Source: Oscillospiraceae bacterium
GTDB taxonomy: Bacteria > Bacillota > Clostridia > Oscillospirales > Ruminococcaceae
DNA length: 64,000 bases
Direction: 5' to 3'
NCBI GenBank assembly: GCA_902362965.1
Contig: CABIYQ010000008.1
Coordinates: forward strand, 16,201-80,200
Shown here one piece after another: positions 1 through 8,013 of this stretch (position 1 is its first letter; the number at the start of each line of letters is the position of its first letter). A program made the translations under genes and the position numbers. The notes under the pieces were generated by a model that was not told where the DNA came from, made no database searches, and saw nothing but the letters and a program-made list of their open reading frames with translations.

Positions 1-1
1 A

Positions 2-769
2 TTTCTTATGGATAGTGCAAGCAGCTTTTCAAAATCCAATCTTGAGGGACAGATGGGACTGTTTTCAGAGGAAAATAGTCCGACGGCGGTTGATGTTGAG
101 TTTAAACCGGAAGAGGAATATCGTTATGCAGATCTGCTTTGTTTTGAAAAATTTGCAACAGGAATGTATATATCCGGTCACCCTGCGGATCCGTATAAAA
201 CGGCACTGAAGCTTATGCATATACCGGACGCTTTGCATGTTCAGAGCAATTTGAAAGAAGGAGTATATTCAAAAAATCAGGTTATAAGTTTTTTTGGAGC
301 AATGGACGATATAACTGTAAAATATACTTCAACAGGCAAAAAAATGGGATTTTTGACTTTACAGGATACCAGCGGCTCGGTTGAGTGTACTTTATTTCCT
401 GAAACTTATGCAAAATATGAAAAGAAACTGGTTTATGGGAATGTTTTATATGTTGTAGGCAAAGTATCGTCAAAGAATTCTTACGGGTACTCTGTTATTG
501 CTGATAGTATTTTTGATGAAAATGAATTTGACAATATATTAAGTTCGAAAAGGCTGTGTATTAAGGTTAAAAGCAGTCAGAAGGACATTATACGCTCAAC
601 GGCTGAAATAATCAGACAATACAGCGGAGAAAATGAGGTTTGTTTTTATCTGACAGATCTAAAAAAATATTTGAGATTAAAGGATTTTAATAAAATAAGT
701 ATTAAAGACGACGTTTTGGATAAACTATGTGAAATATTAAATGTAAATGATATAGGACTTATCAATTAA
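2..769 (+). CDS. dnaE: DNA polymerase III alpha subunit, C-terminal part (5' end outside window)
   Basis: This is the last ~255 residues of the replicative polymerase PolIIIalpha of the DnaE type; the reading frame is open to the window edge, so the first visible ATG at 8 is internal. A conserved segment with 'YISGHPADPY' is followed by an OB-fold nucleic-acid-binding domain (about residues 95-170 of the visible part, with 'GFLTLQDTSGSVECTLFPE') and a short C-terminal domain. The polymerase active site and PHP domain lie upstream of the window. The next gene, pfkA, has its own promoter. The family assignment is firm; the role as main or secondary polymerase cannot be judged from this fragment. 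Confidence 0.9.
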   Translation, partial: FLMDSASSFSKSNLEGQMGLFSEENSPTAVDVEFKPEEEYRYADLLCFEKFATGMYISGHPADPYKTALKLMHIPDALHVQSNLKEGVYSKNQVISFFGAMDDITVKYTSTGKKMGFLTLQDTSGSVECTLFPETYAKYEKKLVYGNVLYVVGKVSSKNSYGYSVIADSIFDENEFDNILSSKRLCIKVKSSQKDIIRSTAEIIRQYSGENEVCFYLTDLKKYLRLKDFNKISIKDDVLDKLCEILNVNDIGLIN

Positions 770-819
770 GCATACTTTACAATATTTCCGAAACTTTTCC
801 TATTTTCAGCTGAAAACAC

Positions 820-847
820 TTGACAAAAATCTGAAATGTAGTAAAAT
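820..847 (+). promoter_or_regulatory. Promoter of pfkA
   Basis: TTGACA (820-825), a 16-bp spacer and TAAAAT (842-847) form a sigma-A type promoter about 100 nt before the pfkA start. The leader in between shows no structure I can name. Confidence 0.6.
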
Positions 848-946
848 AGTATATAGTGGATTTGCGTGAAATACAACGCTTGTCATTTATCGGTTTCAGA
901 CGGTAAACTGAGATCAATTGCCTGAAGGCGGATAGGAGTTATAATA

Positions 947-1909
947 ATGATTAAAAAAATCGGTGTTTTAACAAGCGGCGGCGACGCCCCGGGAATGAAT
1001 GCGGCAGTAAGAGCAGTTACAAGAGCGGCAATCAGAAAGGGCATGCAGGTTTATGGTATCCGCAGAGGATACAACGGTCTTATTAACGGCGATGTGTTTG
1101 AAATGAATGAACGCAGCGTATCGGACATTATTCAGAGAGGCGGTACAATGCTGTATACTGCAAGGTGTCCTGAATTCAGAACTGAAGAAGGCGTTGAAAA
1201 GGCAAGAGCAAAATGCGAAGAACTGGGTCTTGAGGGTATTGTTGTTATCGGCGGAGACGGTTCTTTCAGAGGTGCGGCAGATCTTTCTGCAAAGGGAATT
1301 CTTTGTGTAGGTCTTCCGGGTACAATTGACAACGATATTTCCTGTACGGAATACACTATAGGTTACGATACGGCAATGAATACTGTCGTAGAAATGGTTG
1401 ACAAGCTCAGGGATACAACACAGTCACATGACAGATGCAGTGTTGTAGAGGTAATGGGCAGAGGAGCCGGATATATTGCGTTAAACGCTGGTATTGCCTG
1501 CGGTGCGACATATGTAATTACAAGCGAAATCCCTTATGATCTTGATAAGGTTGCAAAGAAAATGCTTGAATCAAGAAAAACAGGTAAACAGCACTTTATT
1601 ATTGTTGTATCTGAAGGTGTTGGTCATTCTGATGAAATTGCAAGAACACTTCAGGATAAAACAGGTATTGAAGCAAGAACTACAATTCTCGGACACGTTC
1701 AAAGAGGCGGTGCTCCTACAGTAAGAGACAGAGTTGTAGCAAGTCAGATGGCTTACTATGCTGTTGAACTCCTTTCACAGGGAATAGGCAACAGAGTAGT
1801 TGGAATGCAAAACAGCAAAATTGTTGACTTTGACATTCAGGAAGCATTATCGATGAAAAAGCCTTTCGAGGAAGAGCTTTATCATATTGCCGGCGAAATT
1901 GCTTTTTAA
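947..1909 (+). CDS. pfkA: ATP-dependent 6-phosphofructokinase
   Basis: Phosphorylates fructose 6-phosphate to fructose 1,6-bisphosphate, the committed step of glycolysis, in the cytoplasm. The 320-residue length is that of the bacterial PfkA group. Visible motifs are the N-terminal 'TSGGDAPGMN' (residues 9-18), the ATP-site 'GGDGSFRGA' (102-110), the catalytic 'TIDND' (126-130) and 'MGRGAGY' before the substrate site. The glycine-aspartate signature of the nucleotide loop suggests ATP rather than pyrophosphate as donor. The ATG at 947 follows a GGATAGGAG-type ribosome site. It is transcribed alone from its own promoter; a THF riboswitch starts soon after the stop. Confidence 0.97.
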   Translation: MIKKIGVLTSGGDAPGMNAAVRAVTRAAIRKGMQVYGIRRGYNGLINGDVFEMNERSVSDIIQRGGTMLYTARCPEFRTEEGVEKARAKCEELGLEGIVVIGGDGSFRGAADLSAKGILCVGLPGTIDNDISCTEYTIGYDTAMNTVVEMVDKLRDTTQSHDRCSVVEVMGRGAGYIALNAGIACGATYVITSEIPYDLDKVAKKMLESRKTGKQHFIIVVSEGVGHSDEIARTLQDKTGIEARTTILGHVQRGGAPTVRDRVVASQMAYYAVELLSQGIGNRVVGMQNSKIVDFDIQEALSMKKPFEEELYHIAGEIAF

Positions 1910-1943
1910 TAAGCAGTCAAACCGGAAAATCATACGAATATTG

Positions 1944-2053
1944 GCATCAGAGTAGAAAGCTGTGCGTGAAGTGTCCGGCAGACGGGGAGTTGCTGTCGGG
2001 ACGAAGAGCCTTAAAAAAGACTTGCGGTACAGTTTTCGCATCCCGCTGTATGC
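1944..2053 (+). promoter_or_regulatory. Tetrahydrofolate (THF) riboswitch
   Basis: The aptamer is recognised by conserved blocks in the expected order: 'AGAGTAGA' near 1949, 'GCGTGAAGTGT' (1964-1974), 'GGGACGAA' (1998-2005), 'GCGGT' (about 2024-2028) and 'CGCATCC' (2037-2043). Pairings can be drawn: an outer stem 1944-1950 with 2046-2053, an inner stem 1958-1963 with 2030-2035, and a hairpin near 1974-1997. The gene it precedes is a folate transporter component, the standard target of this riboswitch class. Ligand binding would be expected to reduce expression, acting on the hairpin at 2079-2110. Confidence 0.85.
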
Positions 2054-2078
2054 ATAAAGGTAAACCTTTTCATAATGG

Positions 2079-2117
2079 CTCCTTTGTGCAAATCAGCACA
2101 AATTTAGGAGGTTTTTT
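2079..2117 (+). promoter_or_regulatory. Expression platform: hairpin sequestering the folT ribosome site
   Basis: CTCC (2079-2082) and TTTGTGC (2083-2089) pair with GGAG (2107-2110) and GCACAAA (2096-2102), leaving TTTA bulged. The right arm contains the AGGAGG ribosome site of folT, and a run of six T follows directly. The element could therefore block translation, act as a terminator, or do both under control of the THF aptamer. Confidence 0.7.
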
Positions 2118-2699
2118 ATGAAAAGGTTTTTAGCAATTTTTAGTGATTCGGCAAAAGAATTAACGAATCTAAGGTGCATTGTCATGACGGGAATGTTGAT
2201 AGCAGTACATGTACTGCTAAGTATATTTGTCATGATTCCTATAGGGGAGAATATAAAAATATCTTTTAGCTTTTTGGCATTGGCATCTATAGGAATGTTG
2301 TTTGGACCAATACCTGCGGCAATTGCAGGAGGTATTACAGACATATTAGGGTTTATGCTTGCAAATAAAACCGGAGGCGCATATCACCCGGGTTTTACTC
2401 TTGTACAAATTATGGCAGGCTTTATTTACGGAATTTGTTTATACAAAGCAGAAATAGGCAGATTTATGACAATAAGGTGTGCTATTTCAAAGATTCTTGT
2501 TGTTTTGATTTGTAATTTATGTCTGAATACATATTTTATATGCGCTTTATACGGAACAGGGAGTTTCTGGGCAATGTTTACATCACGAATTATAAAAAAT
2601 GCAATACAGCTTCCGGTTGATGTTGTACTTCTTTCAATTGTTATGCCTATAATTCTTATGGCGTACAGGAAGGTTTTCGGCATAAAAAAAGCCGTATAA
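2118..2699 (+). CDS. folT: Folate ECF transporter S component
   Basis: Membrane substrate-binding subunit (193 residues, about six hydrophobic helices) of an energy-coupling-factor transporter for folates; it must pair with a shared EcfA/A'/T module encoded elsewhere. The sequence matches the FolT group: 'LIAVHVLLSIF', 'KISFSFLALASIGMLFGPI', 'GGITDILGFML' and 'GGAYHPGFTL'. The THF riboswitch directly upstream is independent support for folate as cargo, and folC, which traps folates by glutamylation, lies at 44.9 kb. The ATG at 2118 sits seven bases after AGGAGG. Transcription likely ends at the hairpin at 2722-2778. Confidence 0.92.
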   Translation: MKRFLAIFSDSAKELTNLRCIVMTGMLIAVHVLLSIFVMIPIGENIKISFSFLALASIGMLFGPIPAAIAGGITDILGFMLANKTGGAYHPGFTLVQIMAGFIYGICLYKAEIGRFMTIRCAISKILVVLICNLCLNTYFICALYGTGSFWAMFTSRIIKNAIQLPVDVVLLSIVMPIILMAYRKVFGIKKAV

Positions 2700-2721
2700 T
2701 AAAAGAAATATAAAGTTTTAT

Positions 2722-2777
2722 AAAATCACTTGTTATTTTAGCTTTTTTGAGTTATAATTATACAAGTGATTTTTTTA
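2722..2777 (+). terminator. Terminator of folT with the proC promoter inside its loop
   Basis: A 12-bp stem (2722-2733 with 2762-2773) is followed by a T run. Its unusually long 28-base loop holds TATAAT (2753-2758), the -10 box of the proC promoter, while the -35 TTGTTA (2730-2735) overlaps the left arm with a 17-bp spacing. Confidence 0.65.
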
Positions 2778-2794
2778 TGAAAGGATTTGTTATT

Positions 2795-3598
2795 ATGAAA
2801 ATTAATGTCGGATTCATAGGTGCCGGAAATATGGGAACTGCCATAATGAAAGGTATTTTAAACAGCAGTTTGAATAATCAGATTCAGTTGTTTGCCGCTG
2901 ATCAGGATTCGCTTAAAATTGAACCTTTAAAAAAATTCGGAGTAAATAAATGCGTTAACGGTTCTGAAGTCGTTTCGGCATGCAAATATGTTTTTCTGGC
3001 TGTTAAGCCTCAGGTAATAGAAGGAGTTCTTAATTCTATCGGTCAGAAAATAACAGATGATACCGTACTTATTTCAATTGCGGCAGGAATAAACAGCGAT
3101 TTTGTAAAAAAAGCTACAGGAACAAACGTAAAAACGGTTATTGTTATGCCTAATACTCCGCTTTTGTTAAATGAGGGAGCTTCGGCGCTGGCAAAGGACA
3201 GTCAAGTGTCTCAGCAGGAATTTGATTTTGTATGCAGTATTTTTAAAGCATGCGGTAAAACTGCTGTTATTGATGAAAGCAAAATGAAAGAAATAATTGC
3301 TGTAAACGGAAGCAGTCCGGCATTTATATACCTTTATGCAAAGGGGTTTATTGATTATGCCGTTAAGGAAGGTATTGACGGAGAAGTTGCAAAGAAGCTT
3401 TTTGCACAAAGTCTTATAGGTTCGGCTAAAATGATTACTGATTCCGGTTATACTATAGATGAGCTTATAAAAATGGTTTCCTCCCCGGGCGGTACTACTC
3501 TTGCCGGATTGGAAGAGCTTAACAAGGGAAATTTGCTGAATACTGTAAATAATGCCTGTGAGGCATGTACAAAACGAGCATACGAATTATCAAAGTAG
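2795..3598 (+). CDS. proC: Pyrroline-5-carboxylate reductase
   Basis: Last step of proline synthesis: NAD(P)H-dependent reduction of 1-pyrroline-5-carboxylate. The 267-residue product has the Rossmann motif 'GFIGAGNMGTAIMKG' at the N-terminus and the family C-terminal signature 'MVSSPGGTTLAGLEEL' in the helical dimerisation domain. I place the start at the ATG at 2795, after an AAAGGA ribosome site; an earlier in-frame ATG at 2747 lies upstream of the -10 box and would not be in the transcript. The gene looks complete. Confidence 0.95.
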   Translation: MKINVGFIGAGNMGTAIMKGILNSSLNNQIQLFAADQDSLKIEPLKKFGVNKCVNGSEVVSACKYVFLAVKPQVIEGVLNSIGQKITDDTVLISIAAGINSDFVKKATGTNVKTVIVMPNTPLLLNEGASALAKDSQVSQQEFDFVCSIFKACGKTAVIDESKMKEIIAVNGSSPAFIYLYAKGFIDYAVKEGIDGEVAKKLFAQSLIGSAKMITDSGYTIDELIKMVSSPGGTTLAGLEELNKGNLLNTVNNACEACTKRAYELSK

Positions 3599-3669
3599 TA
3601 TAAATTCAGATTGTCCGGCATATCCTTTTTAAAAAGGCTTGTTAGCTGAATTGAAAAGGAATGGTGTAT

Positions 3670-4290
3670 ATGAAAATATCGGACAAGACAAATCTTACAG
3701 GAACACAAAGAAGAAAGCTTAGTCTGGGACTGCTTTTATTGCTTATATCGGGAGGTATAGTTGCGGGGACGGTAATAGTATGCTCTGCGGATAGTCTGGA
3801 TGCGGTAAGCAAAAGCGTTTTAACTCAGAATCTTCTTAAAACGTCTGAAGTGAAAACAATAATTCAAATTTATATTAACGCCTTTCTGCCTTTGGCAGCA
3901 GCTTTGACAATACAGTATATATGCGGCTTTTCTGCATTGGGACAACCGTTAACTATTGCAGGTATAATATACAGAGGCGTTTCAACAGGTGTTTCAGCGT
4001 CAGTTTTTTATCTTATGCTGGGCATAAAGGGCTTTCTAGCGATACTTATAATGCTGTTTCCGTTTGCGGCAGTAAGTTCAGTAATTTTAATACTGGGTGC
4101 CAGAGAATCAATAAAATTTTCTAATATGTTTATGAATTTTGCACTTAATAAAAATGTCGAAGAAGACAAGCGTTCTGGAATTAAGCTTTTTACTGTAAAA
4201 TTTATCGTTCTTATTGCTTTAAGTCTGCTTGCGGCGGCGGCGGACAGTATAATTACATATTTTTTTACGGGGATACTTTTAAATCCCTGA
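3670..4290 (+). CDS. spoIIM: SpoIIM-like membrane protein (stage II sporulation protein M family)
   Basis: A 206-residue membrane protein with a short basic N-terminus and about five hydrophobic segments; features such as 'NAFLPLAAALTIQYICGFSALGQPL' and 'GVSASVFYLM' resemble SpoIIM/DUF95 proteins. In Bacillus, SpoIIM forms part of the SpoIIDMP complex that drives forespore engulfment. The start at 3670 is preferred because AAAAGGA (3654-3660) is nine bases upstream, whereas the ATG at 3661 abuts it. The partner genes spoIID and spoIIP are not in the window. A role in sporulation is inferred and is supported by dpaAB at 21-22 kb. Confidence 0.6.
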   Translation: MKISDKTNLTGTQRRKLSLGLLLLLISGGIVAGTVIVCSADSLDAVSKSVLTQNLLKTSEVKTIIQIYINAFLPLAAALTIQYICGFSALGQPLTIAGIIYRGVSTGVSASVFYLMLGIKGFLAILIMLFPFAAVSSVILILGARESIKFSNMFMNFALNKNVEEDKRSGIKLFTVKFIVLIALSLLAAAADSIITYFFTGILLNP

Positions 4291-4310
4291 TATTTCAAGG
4301 AGTGTAAAAA

Positions 4311-5216
4311 TTGTTTGGTAATAATAATACAGGAGTGGGGATTCCAAAAAATGCACCGAAAAAAAAGGGGATACTTAGATTTTTTGAGATTTTTTTCAGA
4401 AAGTTCTGGAAGCTGATCGAAGTTAATATTTTATATTCACTTTTTTTCATACCGGTAGTATTGGCATTATACGCTGTTATACGTGTTTCAAGCGCTACTG
4501 TAACTACTCTTATGCTGGCGGTTTGTTTAATTGCTTTTGTACTTACAATAGGTCCTGCAACTTCGGGAATGTTCAAGATACTCAGAAATTTTACTGTAGA
4601 AAAGCATGCGTTTATTTTAACTGATTTTAAAAAGTCGTTTACTGAAAATTATAAGAAGTCATTGGCAATGGGAGTAATAGATATATTATTTTTCGCAATT
4701 ATCAGTACGGCAATGTATGTGTATGTAAAAATGGCAAGGGAAACAGGAAATAACCTGTTATTGATTTTATTTGTAATTTGCGCAAGTATGGCGCTCATTG
4801 CGGTAATGATGAATTTCTATACTTTTTTGATGATCATATCGACTGATGTTTCCTTTAAAAATATTTTGAAAAATTCCTTAGTACTTTCACTGGTTGCGTT
4901 AAAGAAAAATCTTTTGACATTGCTTATTACACTTCTTATTACAGGCGTGTTTATTGTGGCGATCATCTGGAATCTGAGTTTTATTTTACTTTTGCCGTTT
5001 GTACCGGCAGCGATAATATGCTTTATAATATGCTTTAATTCTTATACTGTTGTTCAGAAATATGTTATTAACCCTTATTATGAACAAAGAGGAGAAGTAA
5101 ATCCTGAAATAGGTACAGCGGATACTGATGATGAAGAAGTGATTTTTGAAGATAAGGGCGGCAGTGAAAAGCCGATTGAAAAGAGTAAAGGGAAAAAAGG
5201 TAAAATTATTTCATAA
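4311..5216 (+). CDS. YesL-like (DUF624) multi-pass membrane protein
   Basis: A 301-residue protein with a basic cytoplasmic N-terminus, about six membrane helices and an acidic then lysine-rich C-terminal tail. The pattern 'FFRKFWKLIEVNILYSLFFIP' followed by 'TIGPATSGMFKILRNF' is typical of the DUF624/YesL group found near polysaccharide transport genes in Firmicutes; the molecular role is unknown. Translation appears to start at a TTG at 4311, eight bases after AAGGAG. It follows the spoIIM-like gene by 20 bases and may be cotranscribed with it. Confidence 0.7.
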   Translation: MFGNNNTGVGIPKNAPKKKGILRFFEIFFRKFWKLIEVNILYSLFFIPVVLALYAVIRVSSATVTTLMLAVCLIAFVLTIGPATSGMFKILRNFTVEKHAFILTDFKKSFTENYKKSLAMGVIDILFFAIISTAMYVYVKMARETGNNLLLILFVICASMALIAVMMNFYTFLMIISTDVSFKNILKNSLVLSLVALKKNLLTLLITLLITGVFIVAIIWNLSFILLLPFVPAAIICFIICFNSYTVVQKYVINPYYEQRGEVNPEIGTADTDDEEVIFEDKGGSEKPIEKSKGKKGKIIS

Positions 5217-5222
5217 AAACTC

Positions 5223-5251
5223 TTTACAAATGAGGTAAAGTGTGGTATAAT
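5223..5251 (+). promoter_or_regulatory. Promoter of rpsO
   Basis: TTTACA (5223-5228), a 17-bp spacer and TATAAT (5246-5251). The transcript would carry a leader of about 95 nt before rpsO containing a small CCCAACTGGG hairpin. S15 often represses itself through such leaders, but I cannot match this one to a described S15-binding fold. Confidence 0.65.
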
Positions 5252-5351
5252 ATTAAATATGCTTTGTACTTGGATTAAGGATTAAGCCCAACTGGGAATT
5301 TGCCTGCCTTTTTCTAAGTTATCAGCATAAATATTTAAAGAGGTGAAAAAT

Positions 5352-5618
5352 ATGCTTTTAAAAGAAGAAAAAACAGCGGTTATTGAAGCTAATAAGACTC
5401 ATGAGAATGATACAGGTTCTCCTGAAGTACAGATCGCTATTCTTACAAGAAGAATCAACGATCTGACAGAACATCTTAAGGTTCACAAGAAAGACCATCA
5501 CTCAAGAAGAGGTCTTTTGAAAATGGTAGGTCACAGAAGAAATCTTCTCAACTACCTTAAGAAGAAGGACATTAACAGATATCGTGCAATTATTGAAAAG
5601 CTTGGTATCCGTAAGTAA
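5352..5618 (+). CDS. rpsO: 30S ribosomal protein S15
   Basis: Primary 16S rRNA-binding protein of the small-subunit platform; 88 residues, the usual family length. The full S15 signature is visible: '[16 protein letters not shown]', '[25 protein letters not shown]' and the lysine/arginine-rich end. The ATG at 5352 follows AGAGGTG; the in-frame GTG at 5343 is part of that ribosome site. The pnp gene follows across a small hairpin, the classical rpsO-pnp order. Confidence 0.97.
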   Translation: MLLKEEKTAVIEANKTHENDTGSPEVQIAILTRRINDLTEHLKVHKKDHHSRRGLLKMVGHRRNLLNYLKKKDINRYRAIIEKLGIRK

Positions 5619-5625
5619 GTTTTAT

Positions 5626-5659
5626 AAAAGGCAGTCGGGAGGAATCCTTTCTGCCTTTT
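5626..5659 (+). terminator. Hairpin between rpsO and pnp
   Basis: AAAAGGCAG (5626-5634) pairs with CTGCCTTTT (5651-5659), with a further GGA/TCC pairing in the loop. There is only a short T run, so partial termination or an RNase-processing site, as in the rpsO-pnp transcripts of other bacteria, are both plausible. Confidence 0.6.
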
Positions 5660-5783
5660 AAGCTATTCAAAGAATAAAAAAATAGGTGCAGTAGTGGTAA
5701 TTTTAGCATTAAATCGTGACTCTCATTTTGGGGATTCAGGATTTATTGCTAAAGCTGCTACTGAAAACGGAGGCAGTTTATTT

Positions 5784-7898
5784 ATGTTTGAAAATTACAA
5801 AACTTTTAAAACACAGTTTGCAGGCAGAGAATTGATTGTTGAAACCGGAAAGACATGCGAGTTGTCAAATGGCTCATGCTGGGTACATTACGGTGAAACA
5901 GTAGTTATGGCAAATGTTACAGCAAGCCCAAAACCAAGAGAAGGTGTTGATTTCTTCCCTCTATCAGTGGATTATGAGGAAAGACTATATTCAGTAGGTA
6001 AAATTCCGGGATCATTTACTAAGAGAGAGGGCAAGCCGTCTGAAAAGGCTATCCTTACTTCAAGAATGGTGGACAGACCTATTCGTCCGCTTTTCCCTAA
6101 AGATATGAGAAATGATGTATCAGTAGTAATGACTGTTCTTGCAGTTGATCCTGATTGTTCCCCTGAAATTACGGGTATGATCGCTACGGCAATCGCTATT
6201 TCAATTTCTGATATTCCGTGGAATGGTCCTATTGCCGGAATCAGTGTGGGACTTGTTGACGGTGAAATCGTTCTTAATCCAAATCTGGAGCAGAGAGCTA
6301 AAACCGATCTTAATCTTACTGTTGCAGGTTCTGCTGAAAAAATCGTTATGATTGAAGCGGGCGCTAATCAGGTTGAAGACGATATAATGCTTGATGCAAT
6401 TTTAAAGGGTCATGAGGAAATCAAAAAAATAGTTGCATTTATCAGTGACATTCAGGCACAAATCGGAAAGAAGAAATTTGAATTTGAGTCACAGGAAGTC
6501 GATCACGATATGTTTGACTCAATTGAAGAATTTGCGTCTGAAAGAGTAAAATTTGCTCTTGATACAAATGATAAAAATATTCGTGAGGAAAGACTTCAGC
6601 CTATTAAGGACGATATTCATGAAAAGTTTGACGAGGTTTATCCTGAACAGACTGCAATGATTGATGAATGTATTTATAAGCTTCAGAAGAAAATCGTAAG
6701 AAACTGGCTTTATGAAGGCAAGCGTGTGGACGGAAGAGGTATTGATGAGATCAGACCATTGGCTGCTGAAGTAGGCGTACTGCCGAGAGTTCACGGTTCC
6801 GGACTGTTTACAAGAGGACAAACTCAGGTTCTTACAATTGCTACATTAGGACCAATAAGTGAAGCACAGAGAATTGACGGTCTTGATGAAGAAGAGTCTA
6901 AGAGATATATGCATCACTATAATTTTCCTTCATATTCTGTAGGCGAAACAAAGCCGAGCAGAGGTCCTGGCAGACGTGAAATCGGTCACGGAGCTTTGGC
7001 TGAGAGAGCGTTAGAGCCTGTAATTCCGTCAGTGGAGGAATTTCCTTATGCACTGAGACTTGTATCAGAAGTACTTTCTTCAAACGGTTCAACATCACAG
7101 GGTTCAATCTGCGGCTCTACATTGGCTCTTATGGACGCAGGCGTACCGATCAAAGCGCCGGTTGCAGGTATTTCATGCGGACTTATTACAAAGCCTGACA
7201 GCGACGAATTTATGACAATGGTTGATATTCAGGGACTGGAAGATTTCTTCGGTGATATGGACTTTAAAGTCGGCGGTACTCATAAGGGTATTACTGCGAT
7301 TCAGGTTGATATCAAGGTTGACGGTCTTACTCCTGCGATTATTAAAGAAGCTTTTGAAAAGACAAGAAAAGCAAGACTTTATATCCTTGACGAGATTATG
7401 TTGAAGGCTATTCCTCAGCCGAGAGAGACTGTAAATAAGTATGCTCCGAAAATGCTTCAGACAAAGATTGATGTTGAAAAGATAAGAGATGTAATCGGTC
7501 AGGGCGGAAAGGTTATTCAGAAAATTACTGCTGAATGTGATGTAAAGATTGATATTAATGAGGACGGAAGTGTATTTGTTTCCGGAGTTGATCTTGATAA
7601 GTGTAATAAAGCACTGTCAATTGTTCATACAATCGCTGCCGGACCGGAAGTAGGTTCTATTTACAAGGGTAAGGTTGTACGAATTATGTCATTCGGTGCA
7701 TTTGTTGAAATTGCTCCGGGTAAGGACGGTCTGGTTCACATTTCAAAGCTTGATAAGGCAAGAGTTGAAAAGGTCGAGGACGTTGTTTCGATCGGTGATG
7801 AAATTGTTGTTAAGGTTGTTGAAATTGACAAGCAAGGCAGAATAAATCTTTCCAGAAAAGACGCTCTTGCTGATCTTGAATCTAAGAAAAATCAATAA
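5784..7898 (+). CDS. pnp: Polyribonucleotide nucleotidyltransferase (PNPase)
   Basis: 3'-to-5' phosphorolytic exoribonuclease of mRNA decay. The 704-residue product has two RNase PH domains (about 5-220 and 300-540; 'FTRGQTQVLT' and 'GPGRREIGHGALAERAL' are in the second, catalytic one), a KH domain with 'DVIGQGGKVIQKI' near 560, and an S1 domain ('YKGKVVRIMSFGAFVEI', about 620-690). The start is set at the ATG at 5784, after GGAGGC; the open frame extends 30 codons upstream but lacks a ribosome site and that length would be unusual. It is probably expressed with rpsO, with a terminator after the stop. Confidence 0.97.
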   Translation: MFENYKTFKTQFAGRELIVETGKTCELSNGSCWVHYGETVVMANVTASPKPREGVDFFPLSVDYEERLYSVGKIPGSFTKREGKPSEKAILTSRMVDRPIRPLFPKDMRNDVSVVMTVLAVDPDCSPEITGMIATAIAISISDIPWNGPIAGISVGLVDGEIVLNPNLEQRAKTDLNLTVAGSAEKIVMIEAGANQVEDDIMLDAILKGHEEIKKIVAFISDIQAQIGKKKFEFESQEVDHDMFDSIEEFASERVKFALDTNDKNIREERLQPIKDDIHEKFDEVYPEQTAMIDECIYKLQKKIVRNWLYEGKRVDGRGIDEIRPLAAEVGVLPRVHGSGLFTRGQTQVLTIATLGPISEAQRIDGLDEEESKRYMHHYNFPSYSVGETKPSRGPGRREIGHGALAERALEPVIPSVEEFPYALRLVSEVLSSNGSTSQGSICGSTLALMDAGVPIKAPVAGISCGLITKPDSDEFMTMVDIQGLEDFFGDMDFKVGGTHKGITAIQVDIKVDGLTPAIIKEAFEKTRKARLYILDEIMLKAIPQPRETVNKYAPKMLQTKIDVEKIRDVIGQGGKVIQKITAECDVKIDINEDGSVFVSGVDLDKCNKALSIVHTIAAGPEVGSIYKGKVVRIMSFGAFVEIAPGKDGLVHISKLDKARVEKVEDVVSIGDEIVVKVVEIDKQGRINLSRKDALADLESKKNQ

Positions 7899-7908
7899 TA
7901 CAGAAATT

Positions 7909-7940
7909 TACTCCTCTGCGTTTTGCAGGGGAGTTTTTTA
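7909..7940 (+). terminator. Terminator of pnp
   Basis: ACTCCTCTGC and GCAGGGGAGT form a 9-10-bp stem around TTTT, followed by six T: a canonical intrinsic terminator. Confidence 0.85.
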
Positions 7941-7961
7941 ATAAAATTTTATTTATACCTA

Positions 7962-7992
7962 TTGACATTCACGTTACGTTATAGTGTATACT
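7962..7992 (+). promoter_or_regulatory. MerR-type promoter with 19-bp spacer
   Basis: TTGACA (7962-7967) and TATACT (7987-7992) are separated by 19 bp, the over-long spacing typical of promoters activated by MerR-family proteins. The spacer carries an imperfect dyad beginning TCACGTTA and ending TATAGTGT. It stands directly before a MerR-family gene, which suggests autoregulation. Confidence 0.6.
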
Positions 7993-8013
7993 CATAATCA
8001 AGGAGGCGGAAAT

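Noticed and set aside
5694-5783. 30-codon N-terminal extension of PNPase
   Set aside because: No ribosome site; the ATG at 5784 follows GGAGGC and gives the family-standard N-terminus.
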